Below the pieces are notes generated by a model, which worked only from the letters and a program-made list of their open reading frames with translations, ran no database searches and was not told the origin of the DNA. Below are positions 48,664-59,438 of a stretch of 64,000 bases of DNA, in pieces; position 1 is the stretch's first letter; every line of letters begins with the position of its first letter. This DNA comes from Vesta saturnalis (Eukaryota > Arthropoda > Insecta > Coleoptera > Lampyridae), in the NCBI GenBank assembly GCA_036346205.1, contig JARFJB010000896.1:2810001-2874000 (forward strand), written 5' to 3'. The position numbers were made by a program, and so were the translations under genes.

Positions 48664-49724
48664 TTATAAGAAATGTTCAATGTGACCACCATTTTGTTGC
48701 TGGCAAACATGAAGTCTTTGAATAAACGCCAAATTTACCTTTCGTAACGTGGAAACATTTATATTTTGAATGACGTCTCTAATTCTTGACTTCATATCAT
48801 CCACAGTCGTTGGAGGAGTTTGATAGACTTTTTCCTTAATCCAATCCCAAAGAAAAAAGTCCAGTTTTGTCAAGTCAGGCGATCTTGCAGGTCAGGAGAT
48901 CGGCCCTCCTCTTCCAATCCATTTATTTTGAAACTAGATATTTAAATAATTTCTAACGTTTCTGCTAAAATGCGTAGGAGCGCCATCTAATTGCAGCCAC
49001 ATATCTCTAAACGTAAACGTAAATCTTCAATAAAAGTTTCAAATTCGTTGCGCAATAAGTTTAAAAATTAATCTCCATTGACCGTGTTTTCAAAAAAATA
49101 TGGTCCTATAATTCTTTCCCCAATAATTCCGGCCCAACCATTAAGTGACCAGCGGTATTGATGATCAACAGGTATTATAAATCTGGGATTCTTAGTATCG
49201 TAATAATGGAAATTATGTCTATTGACGTATCCATTTTTGTGGAAAGTAGCTTCATCAGTAAATAAGATCGTGCTAAAATAGTAGAGTTTTTCTAAATTTT
49301 CATTTATGCCCTAATTGCAAAAGTTTAATCTATTAATGAAGTAATCCTCGTCTAATTCCTGTGCAAGTTGGACATGGTATGGATGATATTTATATTTTTT
49401 TATAATTCTATTAACTGATGTTTTTGAAACTCCAACTTCTAATTCCAATTGTCGGCAAGAAACTTGAGGATTTTCAATCACGGATTGAAGAACTAAATGT
49501 TCATTATCTTCATTAATTTCGGTTCTTTCTCGTTCTAAATTGTCTTCGCAATGAATACTGCCTGTTTGCTCGAAACGCTCTTTCAATCTTGCAAATGCTG
49601 AAACTTGCGGGTGCCGTGCGTTTGGAAATTTTTGCTTATAAATTCGATGAGCTAAAAGACAATTTTTATCGCTTTCACCAAGGACGTAAATCATATTAAC
49701 AAGTTCCTCTTTCGCAAAATTCAT
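48664..49724 (-). pseudogene. DD41D mariner transposase, few lesions
   Basis: Start chosen at ATG 49724 (MNFAKEELVNMIYVLGE), the usual N-terminus of DUF4817-type proteins. A helix-turn-helix follows (VSCRQLELEVGVSKTSVNRI), then YKYHPYHVQLAQELDEDYF. A Trp codon is a stop at 49311. Then FTDEATFHKNGYVNRHN (first Asp intact), GPYFFENTVNGD, LDGAPTHF in another frame (second Asp intact), and SPDLTKLDFFLWDWIKEKV (third Asp). Counting through a stop at a Trp codon gives 41 residues between the last two Asp (DD41D). C-terminus QQNGGHIEHFL. All three catalytic residues survive; damage is a few stops and one or two frameshifts, so this is a fairly young copy. Confidence 0.88.
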
Positions 49725-49859
49725 TTTGTAATTTATGAAGTAAGTATACAATACTACACAAATATTAGCACTGTTTGACAAGTTTGATTTCTTCATTTGT
49801 TTTCGTTCATCTTTTGTTTTACGCTCTTTTGATTAAATTGTTTAATTTTACGATTTATG

Positions 49860-50128
49860 TATTTCAGTTAATATTTTTTAATTTCTTATGTATCCACAGC
49901 TTGCTTTGACCGACTAATGCTACTCTTCATCAGTGTTAACAACGAAAAAAATTGAACAAACTTAAATATCTCCGTAACTATTAGAGATAGGTATAGAACA
50001 TATTTAATAAAAATTGAAGCCGACTAATAGACGAAGACAAGGCGTTAAAAAATATAGGGTGTGCTATTTAAAAAAATGAAGATATAGCATTTTCAAATTT
50101 ACGTTGTTGAATTAATTTTTGTGATCAC
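49860..50128. repeat. Extra subterminal copy inside the right TIR
   Basis: 49860-50128 repeats 50215-50470 (ATTGAACAAACTT, ATATCTCC, CTATTAGAGATA, GCATTTTCAA) in the same orientation; both are inverse to 48380-48640. It is best explained as the older right end, with a full inverted copy of the left end added outside it. Confidence 0.75.
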
Positions 50129-50884
50129 CCGTTTATTCATAGACTTCATGTTTGCCAGCAACAAAATGGTGGTCACATTGATCATTTATTATAATTTTAA
50201 GTGTTTGTATTTCAGTTAATATCTTTTTTAGTTTCTTATATATTCATAGCTTGCTTTGACCGACTAATTTTACTCTTCTTCAGTGTTATCAACGAAAAAA
50301 ATTGAACAAACTTTAATATCTCCGAAACTATTAGAGATAAGTATAGAACATATTTAATAGAAATGAAAGCCGATTAATAGAAGAAGCAAAAATGTAGGTT
50401 GTGCCATTTAAAAAATGAAGATATAGCATTTTCAAGTTTGTGTTATTGAATTAAGTTTTGTGATCACTCTGTACATTGAAATCCAATTTTGACAATAGAT
50501 TAAAATAAGCTCATGTATGAATAAATTTTATACCAAAGATTATTTTTTTATCTTTAAAAATAATTGAGATACGCCTACTTGAATTACTACATAAAAATGT
50601 CAGTTTTTAGTTAACTTTGCAAATATCTCAAAAACTGTAAGATTTAGCTTGTAAGTAATCCTCATAAAAAATTATAAGGAGAATCGAAAAATAAAATAAT
50701 ATATAGGGTGTTCTATTTAAAAATCAAAAGTTCTTGTACCGCTTTTATATTACACCCTGTAGAACCAAACTATTTTTAGATTATGCAGCTTATAAAAATA
50801 GACAACTTTCGTATTTAAACTTATCTTCTAAGTTTAATAGCTAAGGAGCTATCGACCGAATACGCACTATTGGGACACCCTGTA

Positions 50885-51354
50885 TATATATACAGTAAGT
50901 TTTTTTTTCATTATTTGTGTGGTGATCTCGAAAACCATACGAGTTACACATTTACTTAAATAGGGAAAGATTGCTTCTTTAGAAGACTTATCCAGATACG
51001 CTTTTGTTGATTTAAGAAAATGTATGGTTTGCTGGATATTGGTAAAAAAGTGAAATTCTCCAAAATCGTTTCATCGCTTTAATTTGTTTATTTCTAAAGA
51101 TGAAAATTGTTTAAATACAATTTGTAGATCATTCTGTTCCGAATAGTTTTTTTAATTTTGTTTAGCATTTTGAAGTTATGAAGTAAAGTTGAATTTTTTT
51201 AATGGAAACGATAGTTGGCTATGACATATTTTAATAGTGCATTTTTTTCTGATTGTAATGATATAAGGGTTGTATCACTTATTTTAATAAATAAAAGCAC
51301 AATACACGTTTTTCTATTATTAGGTTTAACAAAAAGATCATATCTTATGGTAAA
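50885..51354. other. A+T-rich DNA, no gene recognised
   Basis: No supported feature; flank between two mariner-like elements. Confidence 0.4.
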
Positions 51355-51918
51355 CAATAAAGCAACTGAAGCGTTGCTTCATCAACACGGCAAATTGCAC
51401 AAGACGCTGCAATCTCACAACGTACAGTAGTGCGAACTTTAGCAAAACGTAAATGCCATCCTTATAAATATTCAGTTGGACAAACTTTGCACCCTGGTGA
51501 TGATGAAAGAAAATTAAATGTTTATAATTGGTTCATAAATATGTGCCATGAAAATAACAACTTTCCGATGCAGATCATTGTAGACCGACGAAACACATTT
51601 TACAAACTGTGGTATGTTCAATCGCCATAGTGAACACATTTTACAAATTGTGGTACGTTAAATCGCCATAATGAACACCTGTGGACCCAAGCAAATCCTC
51701 ACCGTTTACAAGAAAGACGACCTCATATTAAGTTTGGCTTCAATTTATGGTGCGGTGTTATTGGTTTACAGCTTGTTGGGCCATTTATTTTTAATGGTTC
51801 TTTAACTGGAAATCGATATTTGCAATTTCTAGGGGAAGATTTTAATAGTATCCTAGATGAATTAAATTTACAAACCCGTGCAAACATACAATGGTATCAA
51901 CAGGACGGTTCAAGCTAG
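51355..51918 (+). pseudogene. Mariner-like transposase, N-terminal and middle part
   Basis: Plus-strand remains of a DUF4817-type mariner transposase. In shifting frames: STRQIAQDAAISQRTVVRTL (helix-turn-helix), KRKCHPYKYSVGQTLHPGDD, KLNVYNWFINMCHENNNFP, then the region of the first catalytic Asp (expected TDE; here VDRRNTF in one frame, TDETHF in another) and a 41-bp tandem duplication. After that come GPFIFNGSLTGNRYLQFL-type sequence and WYQQDGS (second Asp). It breaks off near 51918. The C-terminus of the same protein appears at 54335-54560, beyond a piggyBac element. Confidence 0.75.
51592..51675 (+). repeat. Tandem duplication of about 41 bp
   Basis: ACACATTTTACAAACTGTGG... TCGCCATAGTGA is followed at once by a slightly diverged second copy. 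It lies inside the mariner gene and adds to its frame damage. Confidence 0.85.
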
Positions 51919-52279
51919 CACTACTGCAGTTCATATTTGTCGCCTCTCACTGGACACATCTGCAATATCAGTGCAAACCGCTATCTAAATATTTATTGTA
52001 AACATATTGATGTCCCAACATAGGCCATTAAATATTTGGGCACGATATTTTGGAGCTAAGTACTACCCTGCACACACAATCGGCGCAAATCGGAGTACTC
52101 AGGAAATCGAAAATCTCTCGGACCGCGAACTCCTGCAACAACAGTGCACGTGCCAGTGTATCATTGTGCATCGGAGAATGTGTGTCCCATTGTGAATGGC
52201 AAGACTTTCTATTGATACTGTTAGTTGACTCGTAGTATATTATTTTGCACACCTTTGATTCATTGCATTCCAGAATAAC
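51919..52279. other. Junction region between mariner and piggyBac 2
   Basis: No recognised coding sequence. A TTAA occurs at 52028-52031 and could be the left edge of the inserted piggyBac, but no inverse end was matched. Confidence 0.4.
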
Positions 52280-54066
52280 ATGAATCCAAAAGAAGAAGCT
52301 CGTTTTCTACGTTTATTCAGTGAACCTTCTACCGACGAATCGGCAGATATGATGTAGTGGAACGGGAACCATTTAGTGATGATGGGGATCCAACGTTTGA
52401 ACTGTCCGAAGGCGAAGGCGCTGACTCTGGTATAGAATTAAAGTCGGATTCTGACATTTCAGAAAATAATTTTTACATACGAAGCGAACCAAAAATTAAT
52501 AACAGTGGTTGTGATAATATTTATAATGGAAGCAGTACTAGTAGCGACAAAAAATGGGTTGATTATGCTGAGAAAATACCAGATTTTCATTTCGACTCTG
52601 CTATTTTTGGGGTACAGATTTATTTCTAAGATAACTTAACGCTTATCATTGCATTTAGAAGTTTGTGGACAACGAAAGTCACTGAACTCATTTTAGTAGC
52701 TTCAAACGAATATGGCCATAAAATGTCTGCGTCTGAACGTCCTCATAAAAAACATGCACGGCTCAAAACATTTGTTGATATTGATCAGATCGAACTGAAT
52801 AAATTTTTAGGCCTTACACTTTTAACAGCCCAATTAGGATGTCCTACCATAAGGAAAATGTTTTCATTACATCCTCTTTATTATCTTTCTATAACGTGTT
52901 CGGTTATGTCAGGAAGGCGCTATGAAACCATATTAAGAGTTTTAAGTGTGTGTATAGAATCAGACATTACTGAAGACAGCCTGCATAAAATTAATCCATT
53001 GTTACATATACTAATAAACCATTATCAGTATGCATTCAAACCTGAAGAACACGTTTCACTAGATGAGTCTTTGTTCTTCATAGGGGCATACTGTCCTTTA
53101 GGAAATATATCAAAAATAAAAAAGCGAAATACGGAATTAAATTTTATAAGCTATGTGTTACTAATGGTTACGTTTTTAATATTGAGATTTACAAAGACAA
53201 AATTAACGAGAATAATGAAAATAAAAATATAAGTCAAACAAAAGGTAAAAAGAAAAACAATAAAATTAGTTTGAAAACGACGGACCTTGTCATGCGGCCG
53301 ATGAAGTCATATTTGAATAAAGGACACCACCTTGTAATGAATAATTTCTACAATAGTGTAGATTTGTCAAATAAATTATTAAAAGAGAACACCCATTCAA
53401 CTGGAATATTAAGAACAAGCAGAAGAAATAACCCTACACTAGTTATATCTGAAAAATTTAAAATAGGTGAATATATTTGGAGAAGGCGAGGAAATATTTA
53501 TGCCTCTAAATGGAAAGACAAGAGAGACGTACTATGCATAACAACCAGATACAATCCTCAACTCGTTGAAACTCCAAATAGATATGGGCAACCCCAAAGT
53601 AAAACCCCTTGAAATCTCTGAATATAAGAAGTTTATGTGCGCCGTAGATCGTTGTGATTAATTAGTATCGTACTATTCATGTCCAAAGAAAACCGTGCGT
53701 TGGTACAAAAAAGTTATTTTTCATTTATTCGATATAACTGTTATGAATGCTTACATCATTTAATAAATATATAAATTTAGGGAAGATTTAATAATGGATC
53801 TGACAGGTATTCCCAAAGATGTAACGCACGGCAGGATGCTAAAAGTTAGCAAGAATAAAAATAATGCCACTAGTCGTAAGCCTAAAGAAGCAATGAGTTA
53901 GCCGCGTTTTCCAGAAAAGATTCCTGCTCCTTCAGAAAAATATACTAGGAAAAGGTATTACCTCAATTGTATCCAGTGTGCAAAAGAAAAGAAAAGAGTC
54001 CAAACGTCTTGGCAGTATACTAGATGCGAAAAACAAACTCCACTGTGACCAGGATGTTTCCAAAGT
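52280..54066 (+). pseudogene. piggyBac transposase 2 (PGBD4-like), broken
   Basis: A second piggyBac family, on the plus strand. Start proposed at ATG 52280 (MNPKEEARFLRLF), then an acidic region (FELSEGEGADSGIELKSDSD) and, after an indel near 52355 and a break near 52625, the core: FVDIDQIELNKFLGLTLL, HVSLDESLFFIGAY (first Asp), a gap, then YLNKGHHLVMNNFYNSVDLS. The usual DNFYN is NNFYN, so the second catalytic Asp is Asn. Then EYIWRRRGNIYASKWKDKRD, KKFMCAVDRCD (third Asp region) and, after more stops, a decayed Cys-containing tail (YYLNCIQCAKEKKR). At least five lesions. It interrupts the mariner gene at 51.4-54.6 kb. TTAA ends not identified. Confidence 0.82.
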
Positions 54067-54334
54067 TATAACATTATAAAATAAACTTCATTGAACACTT
54101 GCTGTTTTCTACAATATAGAGTAAAATCTTTACTTTCGTTTTTCAGTGCTCAAATCTATACTAGTGTTCTAGTTTAAAACAAAATGTTTCATTTGTTTGT
54201 GTTAAAATATTTAATAAATGTTGATTTTCGTATACCTTTCTACTGCCGTAGCATCAGTGTCCCCAATAAGAAAATTTTGAATATACAGGGACACAACTGC
54301 TATAGCAGAAGTGTTCCTGTTTTATGAGAAGCAC
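54067..54334. other. 3' flank of piggyBac 2
   Basis: A+T-rich. The right end of the piggyBac should lie here, but no TTAA with a CCC-type inverse end is obvious. Confidence 0.35.
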
Positions 54335-54560
54335 GTTCCCCTGGTCTTTCACCTTTACCTGTTTTTTTGTATTTGGAGTAATAAAGGATCTCGTATATGC
54401 AACCCAGCAGAAGCTACAGGAAGCTGTTAATAACGCGTTTAACAGATTAGATGGACGTAAAATTGGGAAAGCTGTTAACTCCGTGTTGAAAAAGTGTTGA
54501 TAATAATGGTGGACATTTCGAATACTACTGTAAATTTCTTTTGTTTTCCATAGCAAGGTA
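54335..54560 (+). pseudogene. Mariner-like transposase, C-terminal part (split gene)
   Basis: Open on the plus strand at 54343-54498: FFVFGVIKDLVYATQQ, KLQEAVNNAFNRLDGRKIGK, VNSVLKKC, then (after a stop) NNGGHFEYYCKF. This is the C-terminus of a DUF4817-type mariner transposase and the natural continuation of the N-terminal part at 51355-51918, on the same strand. The two pieces are separated by the 2.2-kb piggyBac region. The third catalytic Asp (normally LDFFLWG) has been lost. Confidence 0.75.
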
Positions 54561-55313
54561 TTTTTGTTAAACCTAGTAATATAAAAGGTGTATTGTGCTT
54601 TTATTTATTAAAATAAGTGATATGGTCGGGCCGGCGAGAGGTGTCTTATGACTCATCTTTTAGTAAAGCATGGTTTAAGATTTTAAAAACGTATGTCGTT
54701 ATTGGTTCATATAGCTAGTAATTCTGAATACCAACAAAACATCGTCAATGTTTCTAGTTTATTTTGAAATTTAAGCCGCACTGTAAAATTTAAATAGTGA
54801 AAATTATTAGCGTATCTGGATAATAGAAGTTAAAGGTAAACTTGGCCCCCCGTTATCGCGTTCCATCTCGAAATAATGCAGTATATTCATTAACATTACT
54901 TGAGTTTGGCTTTTCGAAGATTTGCCTTTTAACGGCATCATTGGAATGGAAACTAATAAATTACGAAACGAGAGATAAATTATTATAACTATAAAACACA
55001 ATGCGATTATACGAAATGAAATACGAAGAATAATTTGAGGTTAAATAACCAAAAACACATCTGACAGCGTCATGCGCTTTGACTTTAGAATCGCCATACG
55101 ATTTTAAGTCCTGCATTTAAAATATCTAGCAAACGTATTTATTATAACCCGTCTTCCTTTAAGTGGAACTTCGCACTAAGATAAAGGGTAACAGATGCAT
55201 TCTCCCCGGCGCTACTATACAACACTTACATCATCACAATCAGAAACATATGTCATACCCAACTTTTATGATTTCCGAGATCCCCAGAGAAATAATGAAA
55301 ATAATACTCACCT

Positions 55314-55319
<6 letters not shown>
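54561..55319. other. A+T-rich DNA, no gene recognised
   Basis: No supported coding sequence. Confidence 0.4.

Positions 55320-55381
<62 letters not shown>
55320..55381. repeat. (TA)n microsatellite at a mariner end
   Basis: 62 bp of TA that runs directly into the left terminal repeat of the following element. The expected TACAGTGTGT end is replaced by TATATAGGTGT, so the tract has overwritten or grown from the terminus. Confidence 0.98.
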
Positions 55382-55383
<2 letters not shown>

Positions 55384-57599
55384 TGTTGGATAATTGAATG
55401 CTAATCCTTAAGGGTGTGAATTCTTAAGTGATTCTAAGGATAAAAGTTCATATCAACATATGTCTCTAAACCTCTTAACTGTTGACGGGTTGTTAAAGCT
55501 TTAAGAAAAAAATCGTTTCTTTATTAAAACTTTGATAACATTCTACATATTTTTTTAAAAGTTGGCACACGCGCTCTTAAGCATCAACAGCCATATCTTG
55601 ATGTAGAAAAAAAAGTGTTTATCCAGGGGCGTCCGTGCCGGGTATGGATTAGATATTTGTCGAAAAAAATATGGTACGCCACTGCTTTTTCTTAAACTAA
55701 AAACTATTTTTAAAATTCTCATTTATTTTGGGGAAATTTTATTTATTGGCCTTTTGTATCAGATACGCGGTTTTTGCTTAAAAAAAATTAGAACCGTCTT
55801 TATGCATACTAATCATTGCTATGCGCTTATGATTTTTGGACAGTAGGTCAGGAATTTAGCATTCAAACAATACCATCATTAAATAATAAACATTAAAATT
55901 AAATTAAAACTGTAATAAACACACAACCTTACCCTTAAACGAAGAGAACTAACATTAAATCATGTGAACAAAAACAAAATATTTATATTAGCTGTTCAAA
56001 GTGGCCACCACCTGCAAGTATGCATGCTTCAGGTCTTCTCCTGATTGGGTCTAGTACCCTTTAAAGAATTTCTGGAGTACTTCTGATAGTTGCACAATAC
56101 ACTATTATGCGGTTTATCAACTTCTCTACATCATGTATTGGGGTATTGTAAACCAACGTCTGAAGATGTCCCAGCAGGAAAAAATCTAGATTGTTTAGAT
56201 CTGGGGATCTAGGTGGCACCGACCCATCCAGCGATTGCTATAGCTTTGATTTATAAACTCCCTTGTCTGGACACTGAAATGGGCAGGTGCACCATCGTTC
56301 ACAAAATACATACAATGTCGGATTAGAATGGGGACATCGTCTAGCAGATTTGGCAAACTCTGTTCAAGAAATAGGCGATAAGTATATCCGTCCAATCTAC
56401 GTGGTAGAAAATAAGGCCCCAATTAAGTAATCGCTAACAATCCCAGCACATACATTTACAAAAAATTGCTCTTGGTGGTGGGATTCCGTGTTGGCATGTG
56501 GGTTTTCCTTAGCCCAGACATGATTGTTATGAAAATTCCTTAAAGAGTTCGGTGATTAAAATTTTGATATCAAATTGGGGATTATCGGCACCCATTCGAA
56601 GAAACTATGGGGAAAAATTTGTGCGTAATGTAAAACCCTGAGGAAGTAGGGCCTGGACCCATTAGATATGATAGGGGATAACAAATACTGATGCAGAATC
56701 CCCCACACTCGAATATGAGAAACATTTAAAATATTTCTAATTTGTCTGGTACTTATATCGGGGTTTTGTTCCACTAAATTTAAAACAGTTTCTTCGGTTT
56801 ACTACATTTTAGTAGTAGTTTTTTGCTTCAAAAGATCCCGTTTCACATAACTTTCCGTGAGTTCCTGAAATCTTTCGTACATTCGAAACTGTTATATTTG
56901 GATAACTCTGATGATATAATTGTCTGGCTTCTACATTGCCGTCAACAAGCCCATATAGGTAATGCATATCAGCAAACTCATCATTTCTGAAATTGACCAT
57001 GTTGTTTACGTTTAAAAGCATTATCCGTTTTAAAATTTTAAGTAAGTGAAAAGCCGGGTTCTTAAATACATATCTCTCAAAATTGTTTAGCGTTCATCGT
57101 TTTGCTATTGCCATCGTTTCCTTAACAATAAAGTTCCTGGCCTACTGTTAAAGAACCATAAGAGCGTAGCGATATTATCATGCATATTTTTTTTTACATG
57201 AAAACCGCGCATCGTATAAAAAGAGCGAAGAAATCAAATTTGCCCCAAAATAAATGGGGATTTTAAAAATAATTTTTATTTTAAGAAAAAGCAAGATATT
57301 TTTTTCCAAAAATATCTAGAGCATATCCCGGACGGACGCCACTGAATAAAGAATTAAAAAATCTTCTACATTAAGATATGCCTGTTAATGTTAAGAGCGC
57401 GTGTATACAATTTTAATAAAATATCTGGAACGTTATCAAAGTTTTAATAAAAAAAAAGATTTGTTTCTTAAAACTTTTAACTCCATCTAGCTCAACAGTT
57501 ATGAGGTTTAGGACATATGTTGATATGAACTTTTCTTTTTAAAATCACCTAAGAATTTACACTATTAAGGATTAGCATCCAGTTATAAAACACACTGTA
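55382..57599 (-). mobile_element. Mariner-like element with about 370-bp TIRs
   Basis: The left arm (55382 to about 55775) and the right arm (about 57195-57597) are inverse copies (GGATGCTAATCCTTAA, AAGTTCATATCAACATATGTC, GCGGACGCC-type blocks). The right end is CACACTGTA at 57599 with TA. Unlike the two DD41D elements, the arms end well outside the coding region. Confidence 0.82.
55983..57000 (-). pseudogene. Mariner-like (DUF4817-type) transposase, broken
   Basis: Start at ATG 57000 (MVNFRNDEFADMHYLYGLVD), then LYHQSYPNITVSNVRKI, SGTHGKLCETGSFEAKN and a stop near 56809. The next frames carry NPDISTRQIRNILNVSHIRV, YFLRVLHYAQIFP, LSQDFLEW-like remnants, MGPYFLPRRLDGYTYRLFL, VNDGAPAHFSVQTREFINQS (second Asp) and YSNRWMGR. 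The motif around the third Asp survives only as PDLNNLDFFLLGHL in another frame. C-terminus LAGGGHFEQLI, stop at 55983. Several frameshifts and stops. The first catalytic Asp region is unclear. Confidence 0.8.
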
Positions 57600-58380
57600 T
57601 ATATGTACGATCAGCGAGTAACGCTTTGTTACTTATCTGGTGAAAGTGAAGGTTAGGTGAGTTTAATGAGTTATGAGTAGCCTAAAAGTCCACAATTATC
57701 ATCATTCATTATAGTTTGTTTGCGTTTGAAGATCACTAAACTTTCAACCTTAACTAGTACACGATTATTATCAAACGTATGTAACGCTGTGGCACAATTT
57801 TTACAATTAGTTTTATAAATTCTCGACCTATCTAGCTGATTCGCTTAATTTTTGGATTTTGCCTAAAAGAGTTTGCAAACTATTAGCTGAAGTAGTGTTT
57901 TTGGAAAAGATTTTAGATAGACCTTCCATATAAGCAGGATAGTTCACATATTTTCTGCCTAACATTATTTGAAATGGGAAACCACCAGTTAAGTGCGATT
58001 AAGTTAAGTACGGTACTTCTATTATCGCAAAACCAGTTGCGTTAAATGCAGGTGCGCATCTAAAACCTGTTGCTAAAATAAATTTTACATTTTAAAATGT
58101 ACTAACAACGTAAAAGTTAAAGTCCAATTGCCTTTTCCATTTCAAATAATGTTATACACGCTATACTTTGTTTCTATTTGTTCTCTAGCGTTGTCTAATG
58201 TAGTTACATTCTTAACCCTCTTCCTATATGTTTGTTTCCCAAGTATATTAGTAACCACTTCATCCGAAAACCAAAAACTAAAAGTTGTGAGTTTATGCTG
58301 CCTACTGTGATTGCAGCCATTGGTTATGTATTTTTTAGTCCCAGTTCCCTTTGGTTATTTATTTACGTCTAGTTTACTTC
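57600..58380. other. A+T-rich DNA, mostly unassigned
   Basis: No clear gene. The minus strand at about 58320-58380 may continue the Penelope fragment (GTKKYITNGCNHS, similar to the segment after RT motif E), but it is degraded. Confidence 0.4.
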
Positions 58381-58860
58381 AATTTCTTGTTACCAGAGTA
58401 TCAAGAAACGGTAGACTGTTATTTGCCTCTATCTCATAGGTAACTTTGATTATCGATTTATGATTTAAAGTTTCTACAAAGTTCTGAACACTATAAATTT
58501 TAGTATTAGGGATGGCAAACACATGATCCACGTATCTAATTCAAACTCTAGGAAAATAAGGTAAGTCACGTTTTGATTCAGTTTCAAATTCACCCATTAA
58601 TAGATTGGTCATAAGTGGAGGTAAGCTATTGCCCATTGCAGTACCATGTTCTTGTTTGAAAAATGGATGGTTAACTTTGAAAAAGGTTTGTTTCATATAC
58701 AACTCTGTTAATTTAACGAATTCTTCTACTTCTGCATAGTCGTAATGGTTTTGTTTTAAAACTTCTTCTAAATAAACTACAGTTTGGTCTATTGGAATGC
58801 TCGGAAAGTCATGCAATAGACCTTTAGTCAGACTGGTTCGCAATAAGATTGCTATGAAAT
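58380..58860 (-). pseudogene. Penelope-like RT fragment (E)
   Basis: Minus strand. From 58843 down: FPSIPIDQTVVYLEEVLKQN (after motif A), YMKQTFFKVNHPFFKQEHGT, AMGNSLPPLMTNLLMGEFET (motif B), then past a stop IRYVDHVFAIPNTK (motif C, normally YVDD, here YVDH) and YEIEANNSLPFLDTLVTRN. The motif A Asp is not visible (LLHDFPSIP in place of FDVxxLFPSIP). Both features argue for a dead copy. It differs clearly from PLEs A-D, so it belongs to another Penelope subgroup. No GIY-YIG domain was found on the 3' side. Confidence 0.8.
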
Positions 58861-59438
58861 TTTATAGATCTCCAAAAACAAACAAATTCTAATGAATAAT
58901 GACGATAAAGGAGCTTTAGGTACTCAGAAGTCACTATACTTTCATGACATTCACCAGACAAGGAACTCGCTAATGGTATATTTATTAGAAATATTTTTAG
59001 TTCGCCCCAGTCGACCGTTGATGATGATAGCATAACTATTCAAACGCGTTCTGTTTTTTTTTATTTTTGCGTGGAACGTGTGTATTCTGTTTGTTACAGG
59101 ATTTATTAATAACAGTCTAATTTTATTTTGCAATGTTAAAAATCTTAATACGGCTAATTGAACTTTGTGTTAAAACAAAATATTACTGTCACCCCTAAAA
59201 CAATCTAGGAACAGAAAATTAATAGTCTTTATTGAATTTCTTCATTTTTTATGTGTTACATAAAGGATCGCCACGATTTGGTACAATGTTATTTTTGCTA
59301 TATTTTCCTCGATTGTTTTTTCTTGACCATTATTATGTACCATATTGTGTTTTGTTGGGAAAACTCCTATGTTTGGACCAAGGAAAGATCAAACTTAAGC
59401 CTATGATCTAAAGATGAAATATTAGAGATAAATGCTAT
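58861..59438. other. Unassigned DNA, possible extension of PLE E
   Basis: Minus-strand open frames (59133-58951 and 59033-58824) show a basic segment (KIKKNRTRLNSYAIIINGRL) that I do not recognise. They may be 5' sequence of the Penelope fragment or unrelated. Confidence 0.35.

Larger units (their letters stand above)
47956..50884 (-). mobile_element. 2.9-kb DD41D mariner with about 750-bp inverted repeats
   Basis: Starts TACAGGGTGTCCCAATAG at 47956; ends with the exact inverse at 50884, flanked by TA. The inverted repeats run about 47956-48715 and 50145-50884 at high identity and include the 3' end of the transposase gene (TGTTGCTGGCAAACATGAAG on both sides). An additional partial copy of the subterminal part lies at 49860-50128, directly inside the right arm. 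Gene on the minus strand. Confidence 0.9.

Noticed and set aside
54254..54556. 100-codon minus-strand open frame
   Set aside because: The plus strand here encodes a clear mariner C-terminus (NNGGHFEYYC), so the minus frame is a shadow.
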